Notes under the pieces: model-generated
What the model was told of the DNA's origin: nothing
Databases searched by the model: none
Seen by the model: the letters and a program-made list of their open reading frames with translations, nothing else
Shown: one piece after another, positions 36,901 through 51,900 of the stretch
How positions within the stretch are numbered: position 1 is the stretch's first letter
Layout: the number at the start of each line of letters is the position of its first letter
Translations under genes and position numbers: made by a program
Source of the DNA: Mesocentrotus franciscanus
Lineage: Eukaryota; Echinodermata; Echinoidea; Camarodonta; Strongylocentrotidae
NCBI GenBank assembly: GCA_037976565.1
Contig: CP137666.1
Location: forward strand, 59,103,413 to 59,167,412
Reading direction: 5' to 3'
DNA: 64,000 nt

Positions 36901-39900
36901 ATTGATTTGATGAATTGCATGTTTGTCATAGCATTGACCCTTGCTATTATTCTCAAACTTTAGAAGAACAAACAACTTTACAATTTTTACTATACAAGTA
37001 AAATTTTGTTAATGTTTGACCATAGCAGCTATTTGAATGGACTTTTATTTTCTCTTTCCTTGACCAATTGGTGTATAACCTACCTTTTCTACCTACTGAG
37101 TGGACAAAGAATAATATTAGTTCAATGAATGGAGCATTGAAAGCAACAGCAGATGGGGTGGGGGAGGTTGCACAACCAGCACATGCACCCTTTCATAACC
37201 TAATATGGATTACTGTAACTATACAAGCTTGAAAATGTGCCCCCTCCCCCTTTTGAAAATTGTTACCCCAAAAGGCACTTTCCTCACGATCATTGATCAC
37301 AGTTAGGGCAGAACAACATGCTACCTATCAGAGAGGAAAGGATACCAAGACCTTAATTTTTTGTTTGTCAGAAACTTGATTGTCATAATTGTGCCTTACC
37401 CCCCATAACAAAATCCTGGATCTCCCCCTGATTAAAGGTAAAGGTTATTTTAATTCAGACTGTGTTTTCTTCACAGATTACAACAGTGTTAGAAATGTTG
37501 AAATATTTAAAATCGTGCAAAAGCTTTAACATTATCAATCCAATTTGGGTGAGAATTCTCTCACGTTTTACAACCTCTCTTGTGAGCAAATATAATTTCC
37601 TATGTCAATAAAATGGGTGGGACCATTCGCATTATTTTCATTTCATTGAATATGAAAAATAGTGAAAGAAGAAAACACTGGAGACCAGTCAGACCATACT
37701 TTGTAATAGACCTCTCCTTACTTTAATACATGCCAACAAGCAGCCAAGATGTATGATATAAGCACATCATAATCTGTTTTAAAAGATTCTGTTAATCAGT
37801 ACTCGTGTGGTAATTATAGTATCATTGTTTTCATATATTACACTGCAGTAGGCATTTCACATTCCTAAGGACTGAAGACTTATTCTGACTGAAGGACTCA
37901 TACTGAAGTGTCAAGTGATATTTTCAATTCAAATGTATATTTATTATTTCTTGCTTTCTAAATGTAATGCAATGAGTCTGTAAAATTCAAATGGGTTTAA
38001 TATATTTCCCCCCTTTTCACATTTTAAAAATATTCATGTACTCTTTACTTTGAGCAAAGAATGCAATCCTAAAATTGATTTGTAATGTCTTATATTTGCC
38101 TTAAACTTGGAGAAATATTGTGTTTAGTATTGATATTTTGGATTTATCCTTCATTGATGATTTTATTGTGATACAGTAGAAAAACTCAATTCAGTTCTGT
38201 AGATAAGGGTTTGGATAATTCTTTAAATAAACACAGATTGTGAATTCCCATAGGGGAACCCTTTAACTAAAGGAGAACTCTGTATTTATAGATAAAAACA
38301 GATTTGTCTGACTAGAAAGAGACTTCACATGTTGTTTTTTACAGCTTTCGATGATGTAGTTGATTATCTTTTTTGTCTGAGATCATTTAGATTAATTAAC
38401 CAAATAAAAGATATTTTCACCAAATAGTTGGTAATTCTATTACCTTTAATTTGTGAGGGTGTATCCACAAAACTGAATACATGCATTTATTTATATTTAA
38501 ATACTGATTTTCCCCCTTAATCAATACTAATTTTATAGTCAGATATTTAAAGCCCTGTATACACTGTTATTTACATGTACATATGAGGTTTACATGTAAC
38601 TATTTTGCTTGCACTGATTACTTGTAGTTAAATAGTTTACATGTAGTTACATAACAAACCTTATGTAATGGTCGGTCCCTCAAGGAGAGAAATGTTTGAA
38701 CTCATGACAAAAATAAACAGAACTAATCACATGTTTCTGGGAAGCAGAAGAATGCCTTTGCCAGTATAAATGAAGGATCATTATCTAAACACAACGATAG
38801 AAGAAGCTTGAATACATGTACACATGATGGGAAGTGTGCCATCTCAAAGAAGGAACATGTGGCTATATACATGTAGGCTTTATATAAAGGCATAATCATC
38901 AGTGGTCATACTAGTGGTATAGAAATTCTTGAAATTTAGTAAAAAGGAGCTCTGAACCAGCGCAGCTGAATATATTTTGTATAAAAGCTGCGCTATATAA
39001 ATTTATTATTATTATATAGCAAAAGTGTCGAAGCATAGGATACTGTTATATTGGATTTATAATCTTTAATTGCTTAAAGGTAATGCAAAGTGTTGGGAAA
39101 TTTTGAAATTGGATGGACAGTAATTCTTTAAATTTTTGATATATTTGGATGCCCCTGTGGATGTATTATAAGCACTAAAAAATTTAGCCACTAAAAAATT
39201 TAGCCCCTAAAACACTTCTGCTTTCGAGCAAATTGAATAATAAAAATTTACCGCTGCTCCCAGTAAATTTCAAATATTTCATATAGCGCCTAACGCCATT
39301 CCATGGTAGCTGCGACCATGAAAATCTCAGAATATGCAGTTCTGATATATAATTTCCAAACAGGAATAGCAAATCGGTCGATTGTAGTCAAGAAACATTG
39401 TTTTAAAGCTAAAGTAACATCAGTCTTGAGAGGGCGCTATACAACATAAAGAGTTTATTATTTACAATTTCATCACTTTAGACTCGATTTCAACCGCGGC
39501 AACGATCATTGAATATTGTAGAATCGCATATATGCTTCCAATATGTTAATTTGAACCAAATTCATGACCCCATACCAAAACATTGTAATACCTTTAAGAA
39601 TTCATTAATATGTATGCAATACATGTTGCATAAATATACACATTCAAGGCCTCCTGTTTTTAGAAGTATCCACCACACTTTTTGAGATAATAATTAAGCA
39701 CTGTATGCATGTTTTTTTTTTATACCTGGTACTGTTTCATATTCTCTTTTATTTAATATGCATTTTTTAACGAAGAAATATAGTTGAATTGTGTAGAGAA
39801 AGGCATGTCACTTGTTCTTTTTCCTATACACATACATGTACAGTATGATTTTGATGAGTAGGTCCCATGAAAAGATTATGACAGGTGATACTTGTGAAAA

Positions 39901-42900
39901 ACTGTCTATTTAGAGCCAGAAGGAGGTCGTCTGTTTCACAGAGTTAAACGTATGTTTGGCTCCAAGCAGGCATATACGCTCACATTGTAGGTAGATAGAC
40001 CTGTATTCCAGCTGTCGCCCATACCATGCAGTATGCACATGTGTATACTTCAATATACCGGTATATAAACTGTGCTTATAATGTAATGTGCATCAGTGCA
40101 TGTATGATATTACAAAGGTTCTATATAGGCCTGTTTTCATCAGACCGAAGTAGCAAAATAACCCGCTATTTTCAGACTTACGATATTTTCCCGAAGCTCA
40201 AAATTGCGACTTCCCCAGACCGATATGCTCATCACAAACTAGCTCAGACGGGCGCAAATTAGCCGGCTATTTGGGAAATAGCGGGCTATTTTGGAAACAA
40301 GACCAAGATTTCTCTGGATATTTTCTCCACCAAATAGCCCGCTAATTCCCACTGCCGGCTGATGAAGACGCATATTAGCTGGCTAATTTGAGATCAGGCT
40401 AGTTAAAATAGCGGGTTATTTGCAACTTCGGTCTGATGAAGACAGGCCTTATGAGACAAGACACCATTACATATTGATTTGACCTTACAAATCATTGATC
40501 TAGGTTTGGAGGGGGAACAACAAGATGTGCCACCTACCAGAAGGGATGGGTTTTACCACTACCTGCTCTATATCTTTTGTGTCTATCAAATTCATATAGG
40601 GCCAATAGGGGCTTATGTGTATAGATCCATGGACCTGAGAGCCAGGGTGTCTGCATCCTCCCTTCCACCATGCAGTCAGATAATCCTGGATGCACAACTG
40701 GGAGGCACATCTTAGAGGTCGTTCTTTTTTAAGGGGCACAGTCATGTCTTAATTTATTTAAAGGAATACTTTTACACCTTCCTTTAGTTATTTCTTAATA
40801 GTAGTTTTAAATATTCTGTTTAGCTTTTGTCAGATATTTTTAGAAACTGATCATTGAATTTTTTGTCATCACAAGAACAAATCATGAGTACCTTTCAGAA
40901 GAATCTGATTTCATTCATTCTGCTTTCACAGGTTTGTTCCTCAAAAGTTATCAATAATTGATCACCATCTGCCATGAAGCATAGACAACTCCATGGCCTG
41001 TATGCCGCTAAAATGTACACCGGTAGCTGGGTTTAGACTTTGAACAAAATCAGGTTCAACAAAGGGAGGTAGTCTCAGGTCCAGGTTTTTCTTTTGTTAA
41101 ACGTGATTTTAGACCAAAGGTCAGGTTTAGCATACTGAATTAGTAGAATATGGACCACTGGGAATAATGTTTTAAATAATTGATATGTTCTTTCATTTCT
41201 AGAATGTATAGTGACTTGAAGAGGAGGTGTGTCTAATATATTCCTTTCACTTTCAGTTGTGATGACCCCCTGATTCTTTTCCATTTCTGTGGAATGACTG
41301 CAAACTAACGCAAGTCTTCCTTGATTTTTTTTTCCCATTTATTTAAGGACTAACACTATCTCAGAGCTGTCCAGGTACTGTAAAGTTTCTCTTTTATTCT
41401 TTTGAACTTTTGGTGTGGCTCTTTCTGTGATAAACCATTTATTACTCAGCATGCTGTATGACTTCTTCTGTGTTTCATTACTCTCGCATGTTTGAAAACT
41501 TGTTGCATTTTTAACAGTTTTTTTGCTGCATGATGTGAACTATAATTAAGCTTTGTGTTATGGTTGTAATATTGATTTGCACTGGGTTTTCTTCTGCAGG
41601 ACTTCATCTTTTTAAGTGAAGCGTACTTTCCAAGTTATCAATGTACTATGTAGAAAAGAGTTTCATATAAATGCACATGGTTGGGATTCTTAGAAATTAG
41701 AGTCATCTTTAATTTCACTCTGAACCATCATAGGTAGTTGAAATAGTTCTTCATGTACATGTACAATGTTCATATCTTAATGAAGTACAATGTGTATGTA
41801 TGTTAGCCCACATGAGTTATAGTCAGCAGGCACTGTCTTTGTTCATGAAATTTAACAATGTTTTATTTAAAATATGTACCAAAATTACAACTTGAGACCA
41901 GATTACATATACACATATTGTTATTAAAATCCAAGTCTTATATTCTTTTGTAGACTGAACATTTTAATTGTAGAGCATTAACTTCAAGAAATCTCTCCAA
42001 ATGAATATTGTTTTCTTTGAAAATTATTATAAGTAATGCTGATATAATTAACTGCAATCAAGGGTATTTTAAGCGATTGATGAATGAGATATATGGGGTA
42101 ATAACTAAGAAGTAATTTTGTGTATATTTTCTTATTTCCATTTTGCTATGTTGAATTGAGTTCAGTCTGTTTGCCTTGAAAAAAAAATGATCCTTTGATA
42201 TTTATTTTGATTTAAAGATACTATGTCCCTTTTGCAGCCAACATCAAATTCTGTAGAACTTTGCAGGAATTATGAATATGTCATGTATGTCCTATCTGTG
42301 AAATTTAAACGTTAGCAGTGTCCTAATATTCAAATTATGCAAGGAAACCCGTTTACTTGCTAGACTTCACTGTCAGACACTATTGAGTGACTGACTGGCT
42401 TTTTCATCTTTGGTAATAACATACATAAAATGAGCTGTAAAGGGTGCATGAGCATTTGTCTACATCAATAACCCACCTCTTGTAATGGCCAAAATTAAAC
42501 TGATTGAATCTTTGCGCACAAAACATACGACCATTCGGTACAATGGTCTGAAAAATCAGACTATTACTTACTGGCTCTATAGCTCCTAAGTCGATTTGAC
42601 AACTAATAGTCGTTATTTTCCCACTTACAGACATTTTCAAGCCCCCTTTTTTTTTTAGGGAAGTTCTAAATTAGTATTGTCTTTCAAATGCCGTTGGAAT
42701 TTAACGTTTTCATTTTTTTGGCCTGCAAATGGGACATAGTACCTTTAAGAAATAAGAGAATGTATACTTGAAAATAAGCGGGAAAGAGATATGTTCCTCA
42801 GTGTTGTATATCAGGTAATGAATTTCAGCAGACATGCTTATTTACATTTCATCTATTGAGAGCCAGAAGGGTATTAATTTGTATACTTTTACATAGAGTT

Positions 42901-45900
42901 AATGCCTTTCTAGCTCCCAGTGGACAATATCATCTTTTCATAAACTTCACGTTCATATTTTGGGGTTATTGGCTTATCTATTTGATAATTAGAATACCAT
43001 TTCACATTTCAGGCTATGAACAAATATCATGTTTTGGTAACTTTGATATAATGATAACAACAAACACCCAATGAAATAATTGGTAGGTTATATATTCTTG
43101 ATTTTCTATTACGTTTTTAAAAGCACTTAAAACCAAGAAAAGGAAAGAGACAAACTCCTCTTTTAAAACAGCCAGTTAACATTGATATTTTGACCGAATC
43201 TTACCACTTTCGTTTTACAGATTCATGCACAAATTTGCATCTTAATGTTTACAAAGAGAATACTAATTGGTACTTTTAATACCAGAAAAGACAATTGTTA
43301 TGCTGTGGTGTTGAGAGGGTTATATATAAGAAAAGATCATTGGGTACTGCAAGAGGCTTTGCATATATATGGATTGTGGCAGTTTTTTGCTTGGTTTCTT
43401 TGGTGTGTGTTTTTTGCAGTGCATGATGTACTTTTGGTAGAGATTCATATGTTATTACTTGCAAAATGTAATATTTAACTTGTAGTGTACATGTTCAAAA
43501 ATCTAATCAGACAGTTTCCTATGATTGTATTTTTTTTTTGGTGGGGGGTCAGACTTGGTTTATACATGTATCATAGAGGCATATCTGAAAATTGAGAAAT
43601 TTGGCAGATTTTTTAGTAATTTGTTTTCTTCTTGAATGAGGAGATATGAATTCATGTGAGAAGGCCCTCATAGGATTTGTCCTTGCCTCATTTATTTTTG
43701 GCAAAGCAATATTCTTGGTGGTGACTGACTTTGAATGCTTCAGTTGTCATTCAGGAGCGAGTGGATGAGTAAGCGATAAGAAATTTGTTGTGCTAGAATG
43801 AATGCACTGTTAATTTTCAAAAGGCATTTATTTTAAGGAGAAGTGACCCATTTTCAAATGTATTCAAATTTCTAGACATTTTTCTAAAGTGACCAGTGGT
43901 AAACAATTGCATTTGTACTGATTATGAGTTTATGTGTAATTGTATTCAGAATGTATGTTTGCATGATGCACTGGTTGTAGTAATAACAAGTCAATTTCAG
44001 ACATATAGGTTGACCAGAGCCTTTGATGGAGGTCCATTTCAAGTTGGGGTTATAGTTGCAGGATGATGTGATGCTGTTACACCATTTCTGTAAAATGACA
44101 CCAGTAAGGCATAAAACTGTCGTAAATTTCAGCAGATGATACATTTTTTTCTCGGTATAAATGAATACATAATCTTATTTCTGTAGATGGTAGAGTTTGT
44201 TTTTATTGCATAGATCATACATTATTTTATGAAGGCGTAGTAATTTCCCAAATTCTGAATATAATATTGCATAATTCTACTATTCTAGAAAATTTTGTAA
44301 TATGAATTGGTAATATGAAACAATGACATTATTTAAGTTCCCATCATAATTGTCATCTAATCCAGATCAGTGTTGTCCAATAATGCTGAAATTGTCCTCT
44401 CAGACTGAAACAAATTTCAACTGTAGTGTTCTTTGATTAATTTCATCCCATTTTGGGAACTATTAATTTGTGGATAATCACTCATTAGCCCAAAGTACTT
44501 TTACATTACCGGTAGTTTCCTAACCAAAATTAAGAGGAATACAATTTCAATTTAACTTTCCACAAATGCATTGTATAGTCTGCTGAGAGCAAGAAGGGTA
44601 TTAACACTATATTTTTTTCATAGAGTTTATGTCCTTGTGGCTCTCACCAAGGAGGTGTTTCACAAAGACTATATACATGTAAGATCGACTTTAAGTTGGA
44701 CTTAACTACAGGTACTGTACATGTATGGTAGGCCGTTCATGACACTGTTTGCTCTCACCATTATGATCTTTAGATAATATTTTTTCCTTCAATAATGAAT
44801 TATCAAAAAAAGGTAAATTCTTTAGATTTGTGACCATTTATTTGTACATCCCTTGACAGACCAATGCCATGGTGCGAGCAAACAGTGGCATGAACGGCTT
44901 GCCATAGTTAAGTCCAACTTAAAGTCGATCTTAGTCTTTGTGAAACACCCCCATGTCATACTGTGTATAATGCATTAACGGGTTCAAAATGATCTGAAGT
45001 GCTTGAGTGTTCTATTTTAAGTGCATGTTATTGAGTATTCAATGCACTTGTGCTGGACAGGGATGATAATGGTACCTGGTATTAATGATTTTATTATGGA
45101 TTTTCAGTTTTCACCATCAATTTGCATTGACATCATCACATCATTAATAGCTGACAATATTGAATGCACTTCTCTTGTAATCGGTCATGCTGTTATTAAG
45201 TTGGGTTGGGCATGTGTTTGTGTGTGTTGTTTTTCCTCTGGGTATCAGGATAGAATTACAAAAGTAAATGTATGTTGTTTGAAAGATTGTTTGACAAGAT
45301 ATTATTTATATTAATTAATTGATGTAATTTCATCATGATTTAAAAATTTTCTTCTCCAAGTGCAAATTGAGGTCATTTCAACATCCCCATTTCAATTTAT
45401 TGACTATCTTGCATGTTTATGTATTGTACTAAAACTACTTACATTGTGTGTAAATGAGCAATTTGAGGAAAAAATGCATTGTTATGAAATAATTTTGCAA
45501 CCATTGCGTGATGAATTTACTTTGTATATGATTTTATTTTGGCTACATGCATGATTTTGTATAACATTGTCATTCTCTGAGTTTTTTTATGAGACCTGTT
45601 TTGAAGCAATCCCTAATAACACATGTGTAAAATAGTGGTTTCCTATTTTTTTATGTTTGAATTCACATGTTTGTGCTAATCGATGAAAATCTACAAAAAG
45701 CTTTGTTAATGATACATATTTCTTTAAAGGCCGTTTCTTTGTAGCATTTGTTTGTCCAATGTCCCAAGCTACTATTGTTGATGTTCATGTTTGTTTTGCT
45801 TTTCTTCAGTATGTCTTTTTATTTAATGCTAAAATGTTTGAATGTGATATTATTAAAAAATTCTCTCAAAATATGTTGTTATGCACCATGTTTAGATGAA

Positions 45901-48900
45901 TTTCAAAATGGAATTTCATGCAGCAGTACCTAGCAGGCTCTTATAACACAAAATCCACTTTAGTTGTTACAGTGTTGCATTGTACATATAGAAATGAACA
46001 ATTGTTTCCCAAAGACTTCATCAAACGTGTACATTTGTGTTTAATTTCAAGATTTCTGCACTTTATCAAATCAATATTTTTGAGCAGGTGTTTTGTGCAA
46101 AATGCATCAAAATTTCACTGTATAGTAAAATTATCTTCTTTTATCAAATTATTTAACTTTTGCAATAGTGTTGGTTTTGACAAACCCCTCATTTTCTTTG
46201 GTATGGGATCTGAAATTTAGGTATACAGATTGGCATGCATCATGATTTACAATAATTCTTATCCATCAAATAGCAAGTAAAGAAACAACTACATGTACAA
46301 ATGCTGACCATTCATTAATCATTTTCCACATTTCTTTTGTATTCTATTCATGTCTGTCCCTCATCATTGCCTCACCCCATTTTGAATCATCTTGTGATTG
46401 CTTCATTGGTACAGCCCATGTATTGGGTCAAGCTCTCGGAGTGGATGTACCCAAGGAGCCCCACCCCAGCCCCTCAGCACATTACAAATCAGCAACGTCA
46501 GAAAAGTAAGTCATGTCATGAGCCTAGCCGCAGCATTAGTTACATTCTGTTTATCCTCATTTATTTCTCTTATGTTTTACTTCCACAACCTGTTTAAGCA
46601 TGATGAATAAGATATGAGAAACAGACATTTGTTTCCACAAATACTATTTTCATTTATGCAAATGAGTTATTTTTGTATTGTTGTGTTGATTGCATGAAAA
46701 AGTCATTTTCTTTCAATATGGCTTTGAAATAATTACCAAGAAGCATGACAAAAGAAAGTGTGAAATGCATATTTGTGCTTATTTTATTAACATGTGGCAC
46801 AACAGTAAGTAAACTAAGGATTCCAGTTTTTCAGACTTTTTTGCATGATTCAAGGCACTGCTACATTTTTGTTCCAGGCTCTACAGATATAATTTACAGA
46901 ATGTATAGGGCTACAATATATCTTGGTCTCTCTCCAGCCTTACTGAGTAAAACCAACTGAGCTCAGTTAAAGTGGTTCAAGCAATAACTTGGTAGTTTTT
47001 TTTCCCCAATTCCAGTCAAGATACCAGACTTTCATGTGGATGAGCCTGAGCTGATCAGTGAGAGACTCCGCAGCCCTCCACCCCCTCTTACATCACCCTC
47101 CTCCAGATCACCCCGAAATAGCTTTGAGGGTGGTATCCACCCGGGGCAGGAGCCCTTCCCCTCAACCCTTCCCCAAACCCAAATCTAAGAACGGGTCATT
47201 CAGACACGAGGATGATTCCCTCCCTTACCATCACAAATGTAAGTAGACAGAGAGTGATATCACTTCTCGTCTTCCAACCACGCCTCTTTTGCTGTGCTGG
47301 GAACTCTGCTGCCTCACCTAACATGGGAACGTGTAACCAGTCTCTGTAACCTTTCAATAAATGTACTTATCATATCTTTATATTAGTCTTTTCTTTCTGA
47401 TGTCTCTACCAGATTTCTTTAGTATGATCCAAATACACTCTGCGGAATTGCATCATCTCATTTCATGCTCAGCTGGACATTGTATTATGAAGAATTCAGA
47501 AAAACCTAGCTATAATGCCCTTTTAACTGTTTTTAAAACAATTATTTCTATAATTTTTTGTCTTCAGTTGGTCTGCTGAGAGTGAGTAGGGCATTTGCTG
47601 TGCTGTAATTTAACGTCCTTCTGTCTCTCAGCAGAGGATATATTGAAGTGTGAAGGTGATGGGTTTCTTTCTGTTTCTAAACATTAATCTTGACCTCCTT
47701 CTTCACCTTTCAAAATGTGCTTTCAGTTGCTGTTCGTTCGTCTCATGGGTCAAATGTAGCTTGACATTTTCTCAATTCTAACAGGATGGTTGTGCATGTG
47801 TATAAAGCTCAGTAACGGTACTTGGATACTGAAATCATATTTTTAAAGAGTAGGCCAAGGCTGCACATTTCTTTAATATCTTAGATAAATTTCTTCATGG
47901 TGATGGCTACTACACTCTATCGCCTGTCATCTACTCAGAGCAAGAAGGGCATTAAATCTATTTAAGATGATATTATTTTTTGCCCTTGAATAATGAACTG
48001 AATTTGAATAATGAATATAGATAAATTTCTTCCCACCTCCATATTCATTTAAATGAAAATGCACCAATTATCTATATCAGACACTGCTGCAGCCTGCAGA
48101 TATATGTATGTATGTAAATATGAAAGTTAAGTTGACAATATAATTTCTTTCATTTGTACAAGCTTCAAGAGCCTAAATGAAAACAAAAATGAGGAGTTCA
48201 CCTATATGAAAAGAGAAGGTGGAGAAAGAAAATTTCACAGCCGCACATTGCTATATACCCTAAGTGCCATATTATGAGATATATATACCGGTAATAAATC
48301 TTCTATTGCTATATTCTGTTAATCATAATCTTTCTGCATTTTCACTGTAAAATGTATCTTTAATAGTGCTTTGTTTAACTAATATTTTCAAAATTGTTAT
48401 CATCTTGAAAGTTCACTATTTGCTGTGTATAATGTATTGCTTTGTTTTATAGATATAAATTGCAATAGTATTATCATGTCACTATTGCATATGCATTCAT
48501 TTGGACCTGTGAATCTACTAATTTGTGAGCTCTAAACTATGTATGTATATTATACTATTTGGAGCTACATCGGTTAATAGCAGTTGGAATAATATTTTAT
48601 ATCAATCTGGTGTACCCCAAAGTCTAGAATATGGGGAAGGCTGACAATTTTGCTTTGCCTCAATTCAAAGAAGAAATATCCAGCTGAGATATAGCACAAT
48701 CAATTAACCAAAGTACTCAGCAGATGATTTCAAATGTTTTAACAACCTTGGCTGGTAAAATTGAAAGGAAGAGATTCTCTGTTACAGATGTTGCATGAAA
48801 GGAAATATCATTACATCCTGGAAGTCATCTTCTGTGTGTACATCTGTTTTTAATTTGGAGGAGAAGTGCATTAACATGCCCCTCATGTCACTGGCTGATC

Positions 48901-51900
48901 CGTAGGCCACATTCACATGAGTGAACAGCCCTGTTGTCATGGTTATATGTGTAAACATTCTCACCATGGGAACCATTTGCAGGTGCAAGGTTTCATGTAG
49001 GATTGACTCATGATCTTTTGCTCTTCTGAGACACTGAGGGCAGGAGGAGAAGCGAGGATGGGGGTGGTATGGTGACAGGGGTAGAAGGAGAGGATTCAAC
49101 ATACTTCTGGAATCTTATTAGGATATTTTGTGGTTTCATATCTTGTTTATACCTGTACATGTAGGTATGTTTATGGCTGATGAGATAAGCATTGTTAACT
49201 CTGTACAGGCTCTGTATGACTTATGAAGCAAACGGTGGATTGCCACAGTCACACGTACAGTGTATGTTTACTGTATATTCCAAACAGTTTGGTAGTCTTG
49301 GGTTTGGATCCATGGCGAGTATAGAGTTAGTGTGGACAAAGACGATCAAGATGATGATTAGTTTTAGTATGTCAGTATTTTGTACACAACTCTACACATT
49401 CAATAAAATGGGATTTGATTCAGATTAAAAGTAATTTCAAAATATATTTTGTAAGACCCCGTTCTCACTCACTTCGTTGGAGCGGTCTAACTAAGACCCG
49501 TTCCCTAGGAGCGGTTCTTAGGTGAGTGAGAACGGTCAAAGTGGTCCAGGAAGTGGACTTCTGGACCGCTCCAGAAGACCACCTCGGGAGGTGGTCTTGA
49601 GGAACGGGTCTTATTAAGAGCGGTTTGGAGCGCTCTAACGTGCGAGTGTGAACGGGCGTACTTTGAACGGAAGTGGTCTAGTGACGTTGCGTGCGAAACA
49701 TGTATTACGGTACATACGCTTAGTATTCGCGAAAAATTTACCCGCTGACCTGAGCTGCCATAGCAACAAGACCACTTTGACTCGTGGAGCGGTTTGAGCC
49801 ATAAAAAACTGCTCGGAGTGTGAACCCTCGCAAACCGTTCCTCAAGACCCGTTCCTCTGGAGCGGTCTAACTAAGACCACTTTCAAAGTGAGTGAGAACG
49901 GGGTCTAAAATTGAATTGATACATTCAGTATGTACACATGTTCTTTTGCTTTCTGTTGGGGTGACATGAATTTTGTTGTACTTAAATTTGTTAGTGTAAC
50001 ATCGGTAGATTCATCAATTGATCCTACAAATAATGATGTGTGAGATGCATTATGTATGTAGTTTTTATAGTCAAATTTTACACACTTAGGAAAATTAGAA
50101 GCCAGTCATTTTCTTAAAAGAAAAGAAAAGTAGTTTGATATCTCCAAAGCTGTGATAGGAAACATTCCAAGTGACAAACTAATTGATTGTCTAGAGTGAA
50201 AGAGATCCTCAGAGAGGTGATATAGGGTCAGGCTATGATAACTCAATCATATCTTTCATTGTATCACATATCCCTGCAGGTGTATATAATCATGTCATCT
50301 AGGTACATGTAGTTAATTCAGGAGATATGCAATGGGTTGGTAAAAGCTTTTCATGACAGTGAACAGAATGAACAGTGTGCATGATGTATCTGTTGATCAA
50401 TACATCATAATGGTCCAAATACATGCACTCATTCAATTGAAAAGATTAATTCTTTATATGGCACACAAATAATCTCACTGTGCCACATGGTATTTATCAT
50501 GGGATAGATATGCCAAAGGCTTCAAGATTATTGAACTGTTTCCAGTGCAAGATCAACCAATGCTGGGGGGTGTTTCACAAAGACTAAGATCGACTTTAAG
50601 TTGGACTTAAGTATAACAGGCCGTTCGTGCCATTGTTTTCTCTCATCATTTACTGGCATTGGTCTCTCACGGGATGTACAAATCATGGTAAAAATCTACA
50701 AAACTTACATTTTTGATAATTCATTATTGAAGGAAAAATATTATCTAAAGATCATAATGGTGAGAGCAAACAGTGGCGAACGGCCTGTTATACTTAAGTC
50801 CAACTTAAAGTCGATCTTAGTCTTTGTGAAACACCCCCCAGGTATTTTCAAAGGGTTATCATGGAGCTAATCCAGACTGAGAATGGGTCATTCTGCAAAG
50901 CCATTGTGTTAATGGCACAAAGCAATCCTTCCGTTAATCGGTACCTCTTGTTTTGTGCAAAATTGCATGTGTGGCACATGAGCAACTATGCAGAGAGGCA
51001 GACACAGCAATGGAAGTCACTGTGTTGATACCCCTTTTTTATAGTGGAATCGGCTATCAAAAGAGTTATTCAACCACTAGTGTGGAGTGGATTAAAATAC
51101 CACAGGGAGTGATCCCTGTGACTTGTAAAAAAGTAGATTTATACTTCTCTGTCTTGAGAAAGTATGGACATGAATTCAATTAGAAACCATTACAAGGTGA
51201 TTGAAAAATCATCTTTCCAGGCTTTAAAAGTAGAGTGGGGGTTATATTATGATTAATGGGATGTGCTCTAGTTATCCATTAAATTTATACCCAGGCAAGT
51301 GCATAATACAATTTCTTTATAGTACTCAGCAATGTAGCTTTCTATAAATCAGAGTACATTTAGGTAATTGGAAAGAGGGAGTGTTGGGAATGAATCATCA
51401 CAATGAATAAAAAACCCCAAATATCTATCATAAGATATTCTCTGCTCAATATCTCTAGAATAATAGATCACATTGAATATTGCTCAATGTGGTTCAACGA
51501 AAATGCATGCATGGATGGATGTTTGTAGAATGGATTTATTATCAAATGAGCCCCATGATGGGATTCAAAGAGACTCATCTGATATTAAAAAGGAAAGGGA
51601 TTTTTGTATTGATGTTGCACCAGTTAAATGTTGGGTTACGTTAAAAATGTCTTGTCCTCTTGCGTATATCCATGTAACAATGTACCAAATTTACTAAATT
51701 ATTCAAATAAAGGAACATTAATTTCAGTTGATGATCATAGTACTGAATTCAATTATTATATGTTAGCACCTGATGGGAAAGCAGTGGTTTTTTCAGCCAT
51801 GTAGACAACTAACTTCTTCCTCACTGAACATTCAGCAAAGCAATAAGACAAAAAATAGATGTAGGCCTGCTTTATAATAAGTATACATAAAGATTTATAC

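Larger units (their letters stand above)
32757..46414 (+). other. Intron 3 (about 13.7 kb)
   Basis: AT-rich intron holding hairpin copies 2-5 and several MITEs listed separately, plus two possible microexons. Stretches between those features (for example 33.9-35.1, 35.2-39.0 and 45.0-46.4 kb) show nothing beyond AT-rich unique sequence. An interval with a good acceptor at 37476 has a frame compatible only with phase 0 and is not called. Confidence 0.55.

Noticed and set aside
37476..37548. Exon with strong acceptor (TTTTCTTCACAG) and GTGAGA donor
   Set aside because: Open only in phase 0, whereas the upstream exon supplies phase 1. The composition is AT-rich and the peptide shows no domain.
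40479..40745. 78- and 81-codon frames on opposite strands
   Set aside because: No recognisable domain, no phase-compatible splice sites, and adjacent to a MITE.
42235..42300. Exon after CCCTTTTGCAG acceptor
   Set aside because: The acceptor is the terminal inverted repeat of a MITE, and the phase-compatible frame stops within 14 codons.
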